Positions 1 to 8,193 are shown, counted from the first letter of the stretch. The stretch is DNA of 20,157 nt from an uncultured Collinsella sp. (GCA_900540895.1 UQHV01000028.1:1-20157); one strand, 5' to 3'. Notes: generated by a model from the letters alone, not told the origin. Program-made: numbers and translations.

Positions 1-4
1 CTGC

Positions 5-104
5 GCGAGCCGCATTCACACCAATCTGACGTTCAATTTCAAGGGCGCGACCAGAAGGTCAGCGCCCTTTCATTTCACGTCACCTTGGCGCAAATGCGGC
101 TCGC
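5..104. repeat. Long imperfect palindrome (two 48-nt arms) downstream of the yhgE pair
   Basis: Bases 5-52 and 57-104 are near reverse complements around a 4-nt centre (AGAA, 53-56). Perfect blocks are GCGAGCCGCATT (5-16 with 93-104), TGACGT (27-32 with 77-82), AAGGGCGC (41-48 with 62-69) and GACC (49-52 with 57-60), with short mismatched internal loops between them. It lies just beyond the stop codon of the leftward gene ending at 145. The inner GC-rich hairpin (41-69) could terminate that transcript, but only a weak T-rich tract follows on either strand. The length of the symmetry exceeds an ordinary terminator, so a dispersed palindromic repeat is an alternative. Nothing else is seen in 1-144. 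Confidence 0.6.
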
Positions 105-144
105 TCGCTGACATTGCCGCAGCATCAGCGTTTACATTGTTGCG

Positions 145-2334
145 CTAGATTAATTTAGTACTCTCCAGCTTTTCGATGATCCAGTCGTTGGCTTTGATGA
201 CCGGACGGCGGAAGACCACACCCAGCGCCAGCGACGGAATCAGATAGCTCGCCAGAATGCCCAGCTCAATCCAGTACTCCATATGGTAGGCACCGGCCAT
301 GGCGGCATGCATGGCGTTGATGCCGTGGGTAAACGGCAGGAACGGATATATCGCCTGGAACACGGGACCGGTCATCTCGATGGGGAACGTACCGCCCGAA
401 CCGCCGACCTGCATAACCAACAGCACGACAGCGAGTGCCTTACCGATATCGCCAAACGACACCGTAAGCGTGTAGACGATATTGGAGAACACGAGGCTCG
501 CGATCCAGCCCGCCAGCACAAATTGCAGCGGGTTGTCGCACTGGATGCCAAAGAACAGGATGTCGCCCGCGCACACGAGCGTTGCCTGCAGCAGCGCCAG
601 ACCGCCAAAGAACAGGTAACGGCCCAGGTAGATCTCGTGCAGGCGCACGGGGATGAGCTCGTTGATAAGCTCATCGTCAACCGACACCTTCATCATGGCC
701 GCCAGCACGATCGAGCCGACCCAGAGCGACAGAATCGTGTAGAACGGCGCCATGGCCGAGCCGTAGTTGCGGATCGGATAGACCGGTTTGCGATCGAGCG
801 CGACGGGACCGGAAAGCGACACGGCCAAACCCTCGGGATCGTTGCCAATCATCGTCTTGATCGTGGCAAGGTCGTCCGACATCAGGGCGCCATCGAGCTC
901 GTCCTTAAACGCGCTGATCTTGTCCGACGCCTCGCCCAGCTGATCAGAAGCCTTGTTGACCAGCTTTGCAGCCTTGGAGAGGCCCTTTGCCAGCGAACCG
1001 GATGCGTCGGTCAGGCCGCCTACGGCGCTATCCAGGTCGCCCGAGATGCCATCAAGCGAGTCCAGAATGCCCGAAACCGTCTTCTTGAGCTCCTTGGCCT
1101 TAACCGAGAACGTGGAATCGTAATCGGATTTGGCACCCGCGATGCCGGCCTTGGCATCAGCGATGGCCTGATCGACCTCGGCACGCGAGTTGTTGACCTC
1201 GGCCATGCTATCGGAGAGAGACTTCGCGGTAGCCGCCAGATCCTTGGCATTGTTGCGGTACTCAACGGCGATTCTGCCCAGCGACGTCGCGGCGGACTTG
1301 AGGCCTTCCTTCAAATTCTCATCGCTCACCTGGTCGGCAAGGCTGCGGAGCTGATCGGCCATCGCATCGATATCCTTGGCGCGCGCATTGAGGGCCGCAG
1401 CGGCATCGTTGAGTTGGGACACCGTAAGGTCGACATGCTGGTTTGCGGTGTCGAACGCCTTCGCGAGCTCGGCAGACACATTGTCGAACGAACCCGCACT
1501 TCCATCGATTGCGGCATCGATGGCATCGTTTGCCGCCTTAAGCGCTTCTTTGGAATCATCGATGCCGCTTTTGGCATGTTCCATGAGCTGCTTTGTCGAC
1601 TCATCGACGGCACCGGTCTGCTTGAGCATGCCGCTCGCCGACGTCAGCGAATCGGACGTGGAGCTCAAAATGCCCGCAAGCGACGTTGCGCTGGCCTGAA
1701 CGTCCTGCAGGTCCTGGACCGAATCGCCGAGCGTCGAGGACAGGTTGGCGATAAAGTTGCTGACCTGGTCGGTGCTCATGTAATCGAGCAGGCTGGACAC
1801 CGTCTTAAGACCGATGCTCGTAATGGTCTCGGTAAAAGTTTCGTTAACCTGGCTTTGAACGGCGCTCGAACCCTTCTCGGTCACGATCTGCGCGATGGCG
1901 TTGGCTTTCTGGTTCTCATAGAACTCGATATCAGCGTGTTTCACGTCGGTCGAGAAAAGCGTCATCATGTCAGCGCTAAACGTTTTGGGGATAACGACGG
2001 CAGCATAGTACGCGCCCGACTTAACGCCCTCGATAGCCTTTTCGCGATTGTTGAGCACAACCCAATCGAAGCTCTCGTTGCCGCGCAGGGTGGCGGTTAC
2101 GTTTTCGCCCACGTTGACCTCGACGGGAATCAAATCGCTCTCGTAGCCCTCGTCGGTGTTGACCACGGCGATCTTAAGATTGCCGGTGTTGCCGTACGGA
2201 TCCCAGCTGCCGGCGATGTTAAACCACGCGTACAGACACGGTACGATAATGAGGCCCATCACGACAACCAAGCCGATTACGGAGCGAGACACGTTTTGGA
2301 CATCGCGCTTAAACAGATGCAGGATGTTCTTCAT
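145..2334 (-). CDS. YhgE/Pip domain membrane protein (729 aa)
   Basis: A predicted polytopic membrane protein of the YhgE/Pip (phage infection protein) family, which is related to the EsaA component of type VIIb secretion and to the ABC-2 permease fold. The N-terminal membrane segment is at about residues 18-38. It is followed by the family hallmark YAWFNIAGSWDPYGNTG and a 'KIAVVNTDEG' strand. Residues ~190-480 are a long Ala/Ser/Asp-rich coiled coil expected outside the membrane. Roughly five more hydrophobic segments follow between ~525 and ~708. The ATG directly abuts the TAA of the gene upstream, and a perfect Shine-Dalgarno (AGGAGGTGA, 7 nt before ATG) lies inside the end of that gene, so the two are co-transcribed and probably translationally coupled. 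It is a paralogue of its neighbour but lacks that protein's C-terminal extension. The exact substrate or role is unknown; family membership is firm. Confidence 0.87.
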   Translation of the reverse strand: MKNILHLFKRDVQNVSRSVIGLVVVMGLIIVPCLYAWFNIAGSWDPYGNTGNLKIAVVNTDEGYESDLIPVEVNVGENVTATLRGNESFDWVVLNNREKAIEGVKSGAYYAAVVIPKTFSADMMTLFSTDVKHADIEFYENQKANAIAQIVTEKGSSAVQSQVNETFTETITSIGLKTVSSLLDYMSTDQVSNFIANLSSTLGDSVQDLQDVQASATSLAGILSSTSDSLTSASGMLKQTGAVDESTKQLMEHAKSGIDDSKEALKAANDAIDAAIDGSAGSFDNVSAELAKAFDTANQHVDLTVSQLNDAAAALNARAKDIDAMADQLRSLADQVSDENLKEGLKSAATSLGRIAVEYRNNAKDLAATAKSLSDSMAEVNNSRAEVDQAIADAKAGIAGAKSDYDSTFSVKAKELKKTVSGILDSLDGISGDLDSAVGGLTDASGSLAKGLSKAAKLVNKASDQLGEASDKISAFKDELDGALMSDDLATIKTMIGNDPEGLAVSLSGPVALDRKPVYPIRNYGSAMAPFYTILSLWVGSIVLAAMMKVSVDDELINELIPVRLHEIYLGRYLFFGGLALLQATLVCAGDILFFGIQCDNPLQFVLAGWIASLVFSNIVYTLTVSFGDIGKALAVVLLVMQVGGSGGTFPIEMTGPVFQAIYPFLPFTHGINAMHAAMAGAYHMEYWIELGILASYLIPSLALGVVFRRPVIKANDWIIEKLESTKLI

Positions 2335-5151
2335 TTATGCCTCACCTCCTTTGGAGTGCTTGCCAAGCGCGGTGGTATCTCCATCATTTGTGGCTGTGCT
2401 GTCGCTGCCCTGAGATTTATGGTGCGAGCCGATATGCGGCAAGCGGCCCGTGGACTGATCGCCGCCCTTGGCACCACGCTCGCTGGCGTTGAGGCCAAAC
2501 ATGTGGCGGGCGGCAGGAATGGCGGCCGTGTGTTCGCGCATCTCGCGACGCAGGTCCTCATCCGAAAGCGCCGAGATGCGCATCTGGGTATTGAGGCTCG
2601 CGCGGATATATTCGATATTGATAAGCCAGCCGCAGATGGCAATAACCGAGATGATCCAAATGACAAGCAGGATGATCTTGCCGTTATTGTCGATATCGAG
2701 AACCGTCGACAGGACAAAGAGCAGGACCTGAACGCCCACCACGGCGGCAAAACCGCCCTTGATGTAGTACGGGTAGCGATGTTCAAAGGCGACCGCATGA
2801 TCGAGCAGTTCGCGACGGTACGAATCGGAATCGAGCATGACACGCATGGCCGTGCGCAGCGAGTAGCGCTGGCGCGGCAGGTCGTTGGACTCGCAAATCA
2901 TCATACCGGTCGTGGAAAGCTGTTTATCAAAGAGCAGGTTAAGGTTGAGCAGCAGCGGACGCAGCTGCAGGCCGATAAAGAGCGCCACGATCAAGAACAC
3001 GCCCAGAATGCACAGGTTAAACAGGTAGTTGAACGAATACATGCCGCCGACCGTCTCACGCAGCAGATTGATGCCGTAGGTAAAGGGCAGCAGCGGGTGC
3101 AGCCACTGGAAGAAGCCGGGCATCATCTCGATGGGGTACATGCCCGACGAACCCGGGATCTGCACGATGACGAGAATGACGCCGATAGCCTTGCCGATAT
3201 GCTTAAACGTGGTGGACAGCGCATAGATGATATTGACGTAGGTGAACGAAATGGCGATGCCGCCCAGCACGAACAGCAGCGGGCTGACGCACTGCACGCC
3301 AATCACCAGATCGCCTACCGTAACGATGATGGCCTGCAACGCGCCCAGGATCACCATGAGCAACCAGCGGCCAAAGTAGCCCTGACGCGCGGTAAAGCTG
3401 CCGATGCCTTCGCGGTCGACTTCGAGCTTATAGATGGCGATGAGCACATAGCCGCCCACCCACAGCGCCAGATTGGTGTAGAAAGGAGCAATGCCCGAGC
3501 CGAAGCTCTTGACCGGATAGATCGACTTAGACGTGAGCTCAACCGGAGATGCCATGAAATCTGCGACGTCATTGACATCGACGCCCATCAGATCGGCCAG
3601 CTCGCCCATGGACTCGGAGGTCTGCAGCGCCGCGATGTCATTGGCGGCGGTTGCAAGCTTGTCCTGGACCTTGGCAAGCGAGGAATCGGTCTGGGACAGC
3701 GTGGTCTTGGCCTGGCCGAGCGTAGCGCTAAGCTGCGCCAACGTGCCGCGCGCATTTGCAAGTGTAGGTGTCATACCCGAGACGATACCGGTCAGGTCGC
3801 CCGAAACGGCAGCAAAAGAGTCGAGCGCGCTCGAGGCCTTCGGCAGCGCGTTTTGGCCCAGGCTTGTTTGGGCCTGGCCAAGGTTGGTCGCACCGGTCTG
3901 GATTGCGTTATTGATAGCGTCGCTGGCGCCCGAAACAGCCGCGGCGTCATTCGCCATGGCGCTCGACTGCGCGGACAGACCATCCTTGATGCTCTGCAAC
4001 TTCTCGTTCTGCTCACGGAGCGTATTGATGGTCGATACAATGCGCGCGTCAATTTCCTCGGAACCTGTCGACGTGTCATTGGCGAGAATCTCCAAGTGCC
4101 CGATAACGGCCTTATTGTGGTCGATCGTCGCTTGAAGAGACTCGAGCGAGTTGTCGATACGGGTGGTCGTAGATGTGACCGCGCCCGTCAGCTTGCCGAT
4201 GGCAGCGTTCGCAGAGGCCGACGTCTTGGTGAGCGCAAGGCTGCCTTCCGAGAGCGCCTTGGAGAGCGAGGTGATGGAGTTGCCCGCCGTGGTGCGAGCT
4301 TCGCTCAGCAGGTCGTTGCCCTGGGAGATCGCCTGCGTCAGCGACGGTGCCTGGCCTTGCAAGCCGGCAAGTGCCGCATCAGCCGAGGCGATAGCGCCAC
4401 TCGTCTTATCGATGGCGGCATTCATATCGCCAATCGAATCGCGCACCTCGCCCAAGGTGTCGGACGCCTCGGACACCGAACTTGCCAGCGAGTCCTGAGT
4501 CTGGGTTGCCTTGTCCTTTAAATCGACACCGGCATCCTTGGCGATACCGGCAACAGTCTTGCCTACCGTAGAGACAAATTCCGAGTTGATCTGCTCCTCG
4601 ATGGTGTTTGCACCGGTATCGGTAACCTTGGGCGCAATGGCGCTCTTCTTCTCATTGACGTAGTACGTGAGCTTGGGCTGATGGTAGTTGCCGTCGAGCA
4701 TCGAAACCAGGTTATCCGAGAAGTTCTTGGGAATCACGATAGCGGCATAGTACTCGCCGCTCTCGACGCCCTCCTTGGCATCGGCCGTCGAGTCGACGAA
4801 CGTCCAGCCCAACTGATGATTCTCCTTGAGCTGGTCGACCACTTTGTCGCCAGCGTTGAGCTCACCCACCAAGTCGTTTTGGGTGCCTCGATCGTTGTTG
4901 GCGATAGCAATCTTGATGCCTTGGGTGTTTCCATACGGATCCCAGTTTGCCACGATGTTATACCAGGCATACAGCGAGGGAATAACGCACACGCCTAGGG
5001 TAACCACCAGGGCGACGGGGTTCACAAGCAGTCGCTTAATGTCGCGCTTAAATATCGCAAAGGACACCTTTGCATTGGATAGTTTGCTGCCGAGACTCAC
5101 GCTTGGACCATCCATCCTGTCGTTAAATCGAATCGTACTATCGACAACCAT
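2335..5151 (-). CDS. YhgE/Pip domain membrane protein with extra C-terminal two-TM domain (938 aa)
   Basis: The first gene of the YhgE/Pip pair. Its architecture repeats the neighbour: one N-terminal membrane segment, the hallmark YAWYNIVANWDPYGNTQG, an Ile/Asn/Asp-rich strand (KIAIANNDRG), a long Ser/Ala-rich coiled coil and a C-terminal bundle of membrane segments. Beyond that bundle it carries about 200 further residues: a soluble stretch, two hydrophobic segments (~796-843) and a Ser/Thr/Gly/His-rich, probably disordered tail. The start is uncertain. The ATG at 5151 has no clear Shine-Dalgarno, and an in-frame ATG at 5115 (MDGPSVS) has only an AGG very close to it; a leaderless or short-leader transcript is possible. 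A 12-bp palindrome ~80 bp upstream is a candidate operator. YhgE/Pip genes are often paired with a TetR regulator, but none is in the window. Confidence 0.85.
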   Translation of the reverse strand: MVVDSTIRFNDRMDGPSVSLGSKLSNAKVSFAIFKRDIKRLLVNPVALVVTLGVCVIPSLYAWYNIVANWDPYGNTQGIKIAIANNDRGTQNDLVGELNAGDKVVDQLKENHQLGWTFVDSTADAKEGVESGEYYAAIVIPKNFSDNLVSMLDGNYHQPKLTYYVNEKKSAIAPKVTDTGANTIEEQINSEFVSTVGKTVAGIAKDAGVDLKDKATQTQDSLASSVSEASDTLGEVRDSIGDMNAAIDKTSGAIASADAALAGLQGQAPSLTQAISQGNDLLSEARTTAGNSITSLSKALSEGSLALTKTSASANAAIGKLTGAVTSTTTRIDNSLESLQATIDHNKAVIGHLEILANDTSTGSEEIDARIVSTINTLREQNEKLQSIKDGLSAQSSAMANDAAAVSGASDAINNAIQTGATNLGQAQTSLGQNALPKASSALDSFAAVSGDLTGIVSGMTPTLANARGTLAQLSATLGQAKTTLSQTDSSLAKVQDKLATAANDIAALQTSESMGELADLMGVDVNDVADFMASPVELTSKSIYPVKSFGSGIAPFYTNLALWVGGYVLIAIYKLEVDREGIGSFTARQGYFGRWLLMVILGALQAIIVTVGDLVIGVQCVSPLLFVLGGIAISFTYVNIIYALSTTFKHIGKAIGVILVIVQIPGSSGMYPIEMMPGFFQWLHPLLPFTYGINLLRETVGGMYSFNYLFNLCILGVFLIVALFIGLQLRPLLLNLNLLFDKQLSTTGMMICESNDLPRQRYSLRTAMRVMLDSDSYRRELLDHAVAFEHRYPYYIKGGFAAVVGVQVLLFVLSTVLDIDNNGKIILLVIWIISVIAICGWLINIEYIRASLNTQMRISALSDEDLRREMREHTAAIPAARHMFGLNASERGAKGGDQSTGRLPHIGSHHKSQGSDSTATNDGDTTALGKHSKGGEA

Positions 5152-5230
5152 TGTAGTAGGCGCTTTAACGTCTCAAAGCACAATGGTGTTGAGTTTTGCG
5201 GGTAGCAATATACTACGAAGATGAGTTAAC

Positions 5231-5242
5231 GTACAGATGTAC
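5231..5242. promoter_or_regulatory. Palindromic operator candidate upstream of the yhgE pair
   Basis: GTACAGATGTAC is a perfect 12-bp inverted repeat 80-91 bp upstream of the 5151 start. Read leftward the site is also a direct repeat (CTGTACAT then CTGTACGT). A weak -10-like TATATT/TAGTAT follows about 17 nt downstream on the minus strand, so the palindrome would cover the -35 position, as expected for a TetR-type repressor site. The repressor assignment is inference. Confidence 0.35.
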
Positions 5243-5289
5243 AGTATCCTAAATTTCAGCAGGTCACAAAACCACAACCCGCACAAATA

Positions 5290-5318
5290 AATGATCCCTT
5301 GGGGACGAAGGGATCATT
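5290..5318 (-). terminator. Second hairpin downstream of htpG, probable terminator
   Basis: An 11-bp perfect stem (AATGATCCCTT, 5290-5300, with AAGGGATCATT, 5308-5318) encloses a 7-nt loop. On the minus strand it is followed by TATTTGTG, a modest U-rich tail. It lies about 110 bp past the htpG stop codon and just after the larger hairpin at 5327-5396, so the two may act in tandem. It also separates htpG from the yhgE promoter region. Confidence 0.5.
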
Positions 5319-5326
5319 CAAAAGGA

Positions 5327-5396
5327 AACGAGAGTGGAAAATCTCCCACTTCAAGCCCGCATTCGAGCCAAAAGTGGGAGATTATCCACTCTCGTT
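5327..5396. repeat. 25-bp-stem inverted repeat after htpG (terminator or dispersed palindrome)
   Basis: Bases 5327-5351 and 5372-5396 are reverse complements over 25 positions with a single mismatch, around a 20-nt loop. The arm begins AACGAGAGTGG and ends TCTCCCACTT. Read on the minus strand the hairpin begins 30 nt past the htpG stop and is followed by TTTCCTTTT, so it could terminate htpG. The stem is much longer than a typical intrinsic terminator, which leaves open a mobile palindromic repeat. No second copy is present in this window. Confidence 0.7.
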
Positions 5397-5426
5397 CTAA
5401 TCTAGTTACGGTGCCGTATCCCCGAA

Positions 5427-7451
5427 CTACATCAAGTTGCAAACAGCCGCCGCGAAGGCCACGGGGTCCTCGGGCAGAATGCCCTCGACCAGCAGGGCCT
5501 GGTCATAGAGCAAACCGGAGTACTGCTTGATCTTGTCGGCGTCGCCCGCCTTCTGGGCAGCGACGAGCTTGGAAAAGACCGGGTGCTTGGCGTTGAGCTC
5601 GAGCACGCGCTGGCTCTTGGGCATACCGTCGGGCGCGCCCTCGGGACCCTTCTGGAGCACCTTCTCCATCTCGAGCGAAAGCGGGCCCTCGGTGGTGATG
5701 CAGGCGGGGGCATCGGTCAGGCGCGCGGAGACGGCAACCTTCTCGACCTTGTCGCCGAGCGCCTCCTTCATGGCGTTAAAGAGGCCCTCGTTCTCCTTGG
5801 TGGCGTCCTCGGCCTCCTTCTTCTCGTCATCGGTCGCCAAGTCAAGATCGCCAGTCGCGACGTTCTTAAGCTCCAGGTGACGATCTTCGACCTCAGGCTC
5901 GGCGCCATCGGCAACCGCCTTCTCGGCAGCCTCGCGAGCAGCGTCATCCTCGTAGACCTTGGGCATATCGGCAGCCACGTACTCACGCATGGCCTGGAAG
6001 GTGAACTCATCCACGTCCTGCGTCAGCAGCAGTACATCGTAGCCGCGGTCGAGCACGCCCTTCACGACGGGCATCTTGGCCAGACGCTCGCGCGAATCGC
6101 CGGCGGCATAGTAGATTGCCTTCTGGCCCTCGGGCATGCCCTTGGCATACTCGGCAAGGGTGATCATCTTCTGCTCCTTGGCAGACCAGAACAGCAGCAG
6201 GTCGGCGAGCTCATCGGCCTTCATGCCATAGCTCGAATAGATGCCATACTTAAGGCCGCGGCCAAAGTTCTCAAAGAACTTCTCATAGGCCTCGCGGTCG
6301 TTGTCACGCATATCCTCAAGGTCAGCGGTGATCTTCTTCTCGACACGCTTGGCAATGGCCTTGAGCTGACGGTTCTGCTGCAGCGTCTCACGCGAAATAT
6401 TGAGCGTCACGTCGGCAGAGTCCACGACACCGCGCACAAAGTTGTAGTAGTCGGGCAGCAGGTCGTCGCACTTCTCCATAATCAGCACGTTGGAGCTGTA
6501 GAGCGCCAGGCCCTTCTCGTAGTCCTTGCTGTACAGATCGAACGGGGCGCGACCCGGCACAAACAGCAGGGCGTCATACTCGAGCGTGCCCTCGGCGTGG
6601 AAGCTGATGGTGCGCGCAGGATCGTCAAAGTCGTGGAACGTGGACTTGTAGAACTCGTCGTAGTCCTTCTGCTCGACATCGGAGCTGTGCTTCTTCCAGA
6701 TCGGTGTCATGGAATTGACGGTCTCGAGCTCCTGGTAGTCCTCGTACTCGGGCTTGTAATCGTCGCCGGCGTCCTCGGGCTTGGGTTTCTGGCGGCTCTT
6801 GGACACCATCATCTGGATCGGGTAACGCACATAGTTACTGTACTGCTGAATCAGGCTCTTGAGACCCCACTCGGTCAGGAAGCGATCGTAGGTCTCGGCC
6901 TCGCCGTCGGCATCGAGCTTCTCGTTCTCGCGCAGCGTCAGGATGACATCGGTACCGTGCTCGGCGCGCTCGCCGTCCTCGATGGTGTAGCCCTCAAGAC
7001 CGTCGGATTCCCACACATGGGCGACATCCTCGCCGTAGGCGCGGCTGACGACCTTCACATGGCTGGCGACCATAAAAGCCGAGTAGAAGCCCACGCCAAA
7101 CTGACCGATGATGTCGACATCGGAGCCCTGCTGCTCGGCGTTCTCGGTCTTAAACTCCTCGGAGCCGGAATGGGCGATGGTGCCCAGATTGCGCTCCAGC
7201 TCCTCGGCGGTCATGCCAATGCCGTTATCCGAGATGGTAATGGTGCGGGCGTCTTTATCAAAGGAGACGCGAATGGCCAGGTCGCCCTGGTCGATCTTGA
7301 CGCTCGGGTCCTGCAGGCTCTTAAAGTTGAGCTTATCGACGGCGTCGCTCGCGTTGGAGATAAGCTCGCGCAGGAAGATTTCTTTATTGGTGTAGATGGA
7401 GTTGATCATGAGGTCGAGCAGTTTTTTGCTCTCGGTCTTAAATTGACGCAT
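5427..7451 (-). CDS. htpG: Molecular chaperone HtpG (bacterial Hsp90)
   Basis: An ATP-dependent homodimeric cytosolic chaperone that remodels client proteins. The N-terminal GHKL ATPase shows FLRELISNASDA (E29, N33), DNGIGM (D75) and the lid/glycine motif GQFGVGFYSAF (116-126). The middle domain contains SRETLQQNRQLKAI, with the conserved Arg that contacts ATP, and WGLKSLIQQYSNYVRYPI. The C-terminal dimerisation region ends in GILPEDPVAFAAAVCNLM. At 674 aa it is ~50 residues longer than the Escherichia coli protein; the extra length is in an acidic Asp/Glu/Tyr linker (~220-250) and a second acidic stretch (~535-565). The ATG at 7451 has AAAGGA about 6 nt upstream. It stands alone; the same-strand acetyltransferase ends about 200 bp upstream. 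I found no CIRCE or HAIR element upstream. Confidence 0.97.
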   Translation of the reverse strand: MRQFKTESKKLLDLMINSIYTNKEIFLRELISNASDAVDKLNFKSLQDPSVKIDQGDLAIRVSFDKDARTITISDNGIGMTAEELERNLGTIAHSGSEEFKTENAEQQGSDVDIIGQFGVGFYSAFMVASHVKVVSRAYGEDVAHVWESDGLEGYTIEDGERAEHGTDVILTLRENEKLDADGEAETYDRFLTEWGLKSLIQQYSNYVRYPIQMMVSKSRQKPKPEDAGDDYKPEYEDYQELETVNSMTPIWKKHSSDVEQKDYDEFYKSTFHDFDDPARTISFHAEGTLEYDALLFVPGRAPFDLYSKDYEKGLALYSSNVLIMEKCDDLLPDYYNFVRGVVDSADVTLNISRETLQQNRQLKAIAKRVEKKITADLEDMRDNDREAYEKFFENFGRGLKYGIYSSYGMKADELADLLLFWSAKEQKMITLAEYAKGMPEGQKAIYYAAGDSRERLAKMPVVKGVLDRGYDVLLLTQDVDEFTFQAMREYVAADMPKVYEDDAAREAAEKAVADGAEPEVEDRHLELKNVATGDLDLATDDEKKEAEDATKENEGLFNAMKEALGDKVEKVAVSARLTDAPACITTEGPLSLEMEKVLQKGPEGAPDGMPKSQRVLELNAKHPVFSKLVAAQKAGDADKIKQYSGLLYDQALLVEGILPEDPVAFAAAVCNLM

Positions 7452-7563
7452 GTGCAGTCCTTTCGCGCTACCCCTGTCCGCAAAAACGGCCCGGTCGCCC
7501 GAGCCGCATCGCAGACCTGCTATGTTCAGACTTAGATTTTATAACCCATTAACGCGCATATAT

Positions 7564-7610
7564 ACATACGGAATCGAAAAACTGTATGTCCGAGCGCTCC
7601 AATGCGTCAA
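7564..7610 (-). promoter_or_regulatory. Candidate htpG promoter with overlapping inverted repeat
   Basis: On the minus strand TTGACG (7605-7610) and TACAGT (7581-7586) are separated by 18 bp, a plausible housekeeping promoter with a ~120-nt leader. A second possible -10, TATAAA, is at 7538-7543. An inverted repeat ACATAC (7564-7569) / GTATGT (7584-7589) with a 14-bp spacer overlaps the first -10 and the -35 position of the second, so it is an operator candidate. No regulator is identified. Confidence 0.35.
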
Positions 7611-7616
7611 TTGCCA

Positions 7617-7662
7617 AGGAGTGTCCCCAACCGACGGCAGAAAAGGAACGTCCCTATCTGCC
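7617..7662. repeat. Pair of GGGAC-type short repeats overlapping the acetyltransferase stop
   Basis: On the minus strand two related units follow each other: ATAGGGACGTTCCTTT (7641-7656) and TTGGGGACACTCCT (7617-7630). The first overlaps the stop codon of the acetyltransferase gene. A third related string, TTAGGGACAGATTTT, lies at 8181-8195 on the plus strand, at the other end of the same gene. GGCAGA/TCTGCC (7636-7641 with 7657-7662) can close a small hairpin. The pattern resembles fragments of dispersed REP-like palindromes, but multicopy status cannot be tested here. Confidence 0.35.
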
Positions 7663-8154
7663 ATCTACGCGCTTGGCCATCCAGACATGGGGTTGGCCCT
7701 CGTCTTCGTAGTCCACCGGGGCAATTTGCGTGTAGCCCGCCTTTGCATAGAGCGGCAGCACGTATTCCTGCGCATGCAGCTTAATAAGCTTTGCGCCGGC
7801 ATCGCGTGCACACAAAGCACTGGCATCGACGATCGCACTTGCCAATCCGCGACGACGCATAGCCGGCAGTACGGCGACGCGCCCCATAATGTAGGTCTCC
7901 CCCGCCGCAACGCCTTCGTCCATGTCGCATGCCGGCAACACCGGGACCTCTGCGTTAGCCACACGCTCAAGCTCTTCGGGAAACACGCGCGAGCAACCGG
8001 CAAGCTCGCCGTCTACATAGAGCGTCACATGAATGCAGTTCGGATCCTCGTCGATAGCGTCAAACTCATTCTCGTAGCCCTGCTCGTCCATAAAAACGAC
8101 GCGGCGCACCAACGCCGCGTCATCAAAGCATCCCGTCTTAAGTTGGATATCCAT
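7654..8154 (-). CDS. GNAT family N-acetyltransferase (166 aa)
   Basis: A small cytosolic acetyl-CoA-dependent N-acetyltransferase of the YjcF/ElaA-like GNAT type; the acceptor substrate is unknown. The acetyl-CoA binding motif A is visible as GRVAVLPAMRRRGLASAIV (R-x-x-G-x-A type), followed by IKLHAQEYVLPLYAKAGY, the strand-helix typical of this subgroup. I chose the ATG at 8154 (MDIQLKTG) because AAAGGG lies 5 nt upstream of it. The upstream in-frame ATG at 8172 (MNERAA) has no ribosome binding site and would add six residues. It is transcribed in the same direction as the cpsC-cpsD-cpsB operon and begins 39 bp after the cpsB stop, so read-through is possible. Its end overlaps a short repeat. 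Confidence 0.85.
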   Translation of the reverse strand: MDIQLKTGCFDDAALVRRVVFMDEQGYENEFDAIDEDPNCIHVTLYVDGELAGCSRVFPEELERVANAEVPVLPACDMDEGVAAGETYIMGRVAVLPAMRRRGLASAIVDASALCARDAGAKLIKLHAQEYVLPLYAKAGYTQIAPVDYEDEGQPHVWMAKRVDGR

Positions 8155-8193
8155 GGCTGCCCTTTCATTCAATGCGAACGTTAGGGACAGATT

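Noticed and set aside
283..4521. A 1412-codon plus-strand open frame opposite the two yhgE genes
   Set aside because: It is an antisense shadow of GC-rich coding sequence. Its translation is rich in Arg, His and Asp with no domain or membrane pattern, whereas the minus-strand frames give clear YhgE/Pip proteins.
145..5151. A type VIIb secretion locus, because YhgE proteins resemble EsaA
   Set aside because: No EssC-type ATPase, WXG100 or LXG toxin gene is present next to them within the window.
5583..7535. A 650-codon open frame antisense to htpG
   Set aside because: The minus strand encodes an unmistakable HtpG with all ATPase motifs; the antisense frame has a low-complexity Leu/Val/Gly composition.
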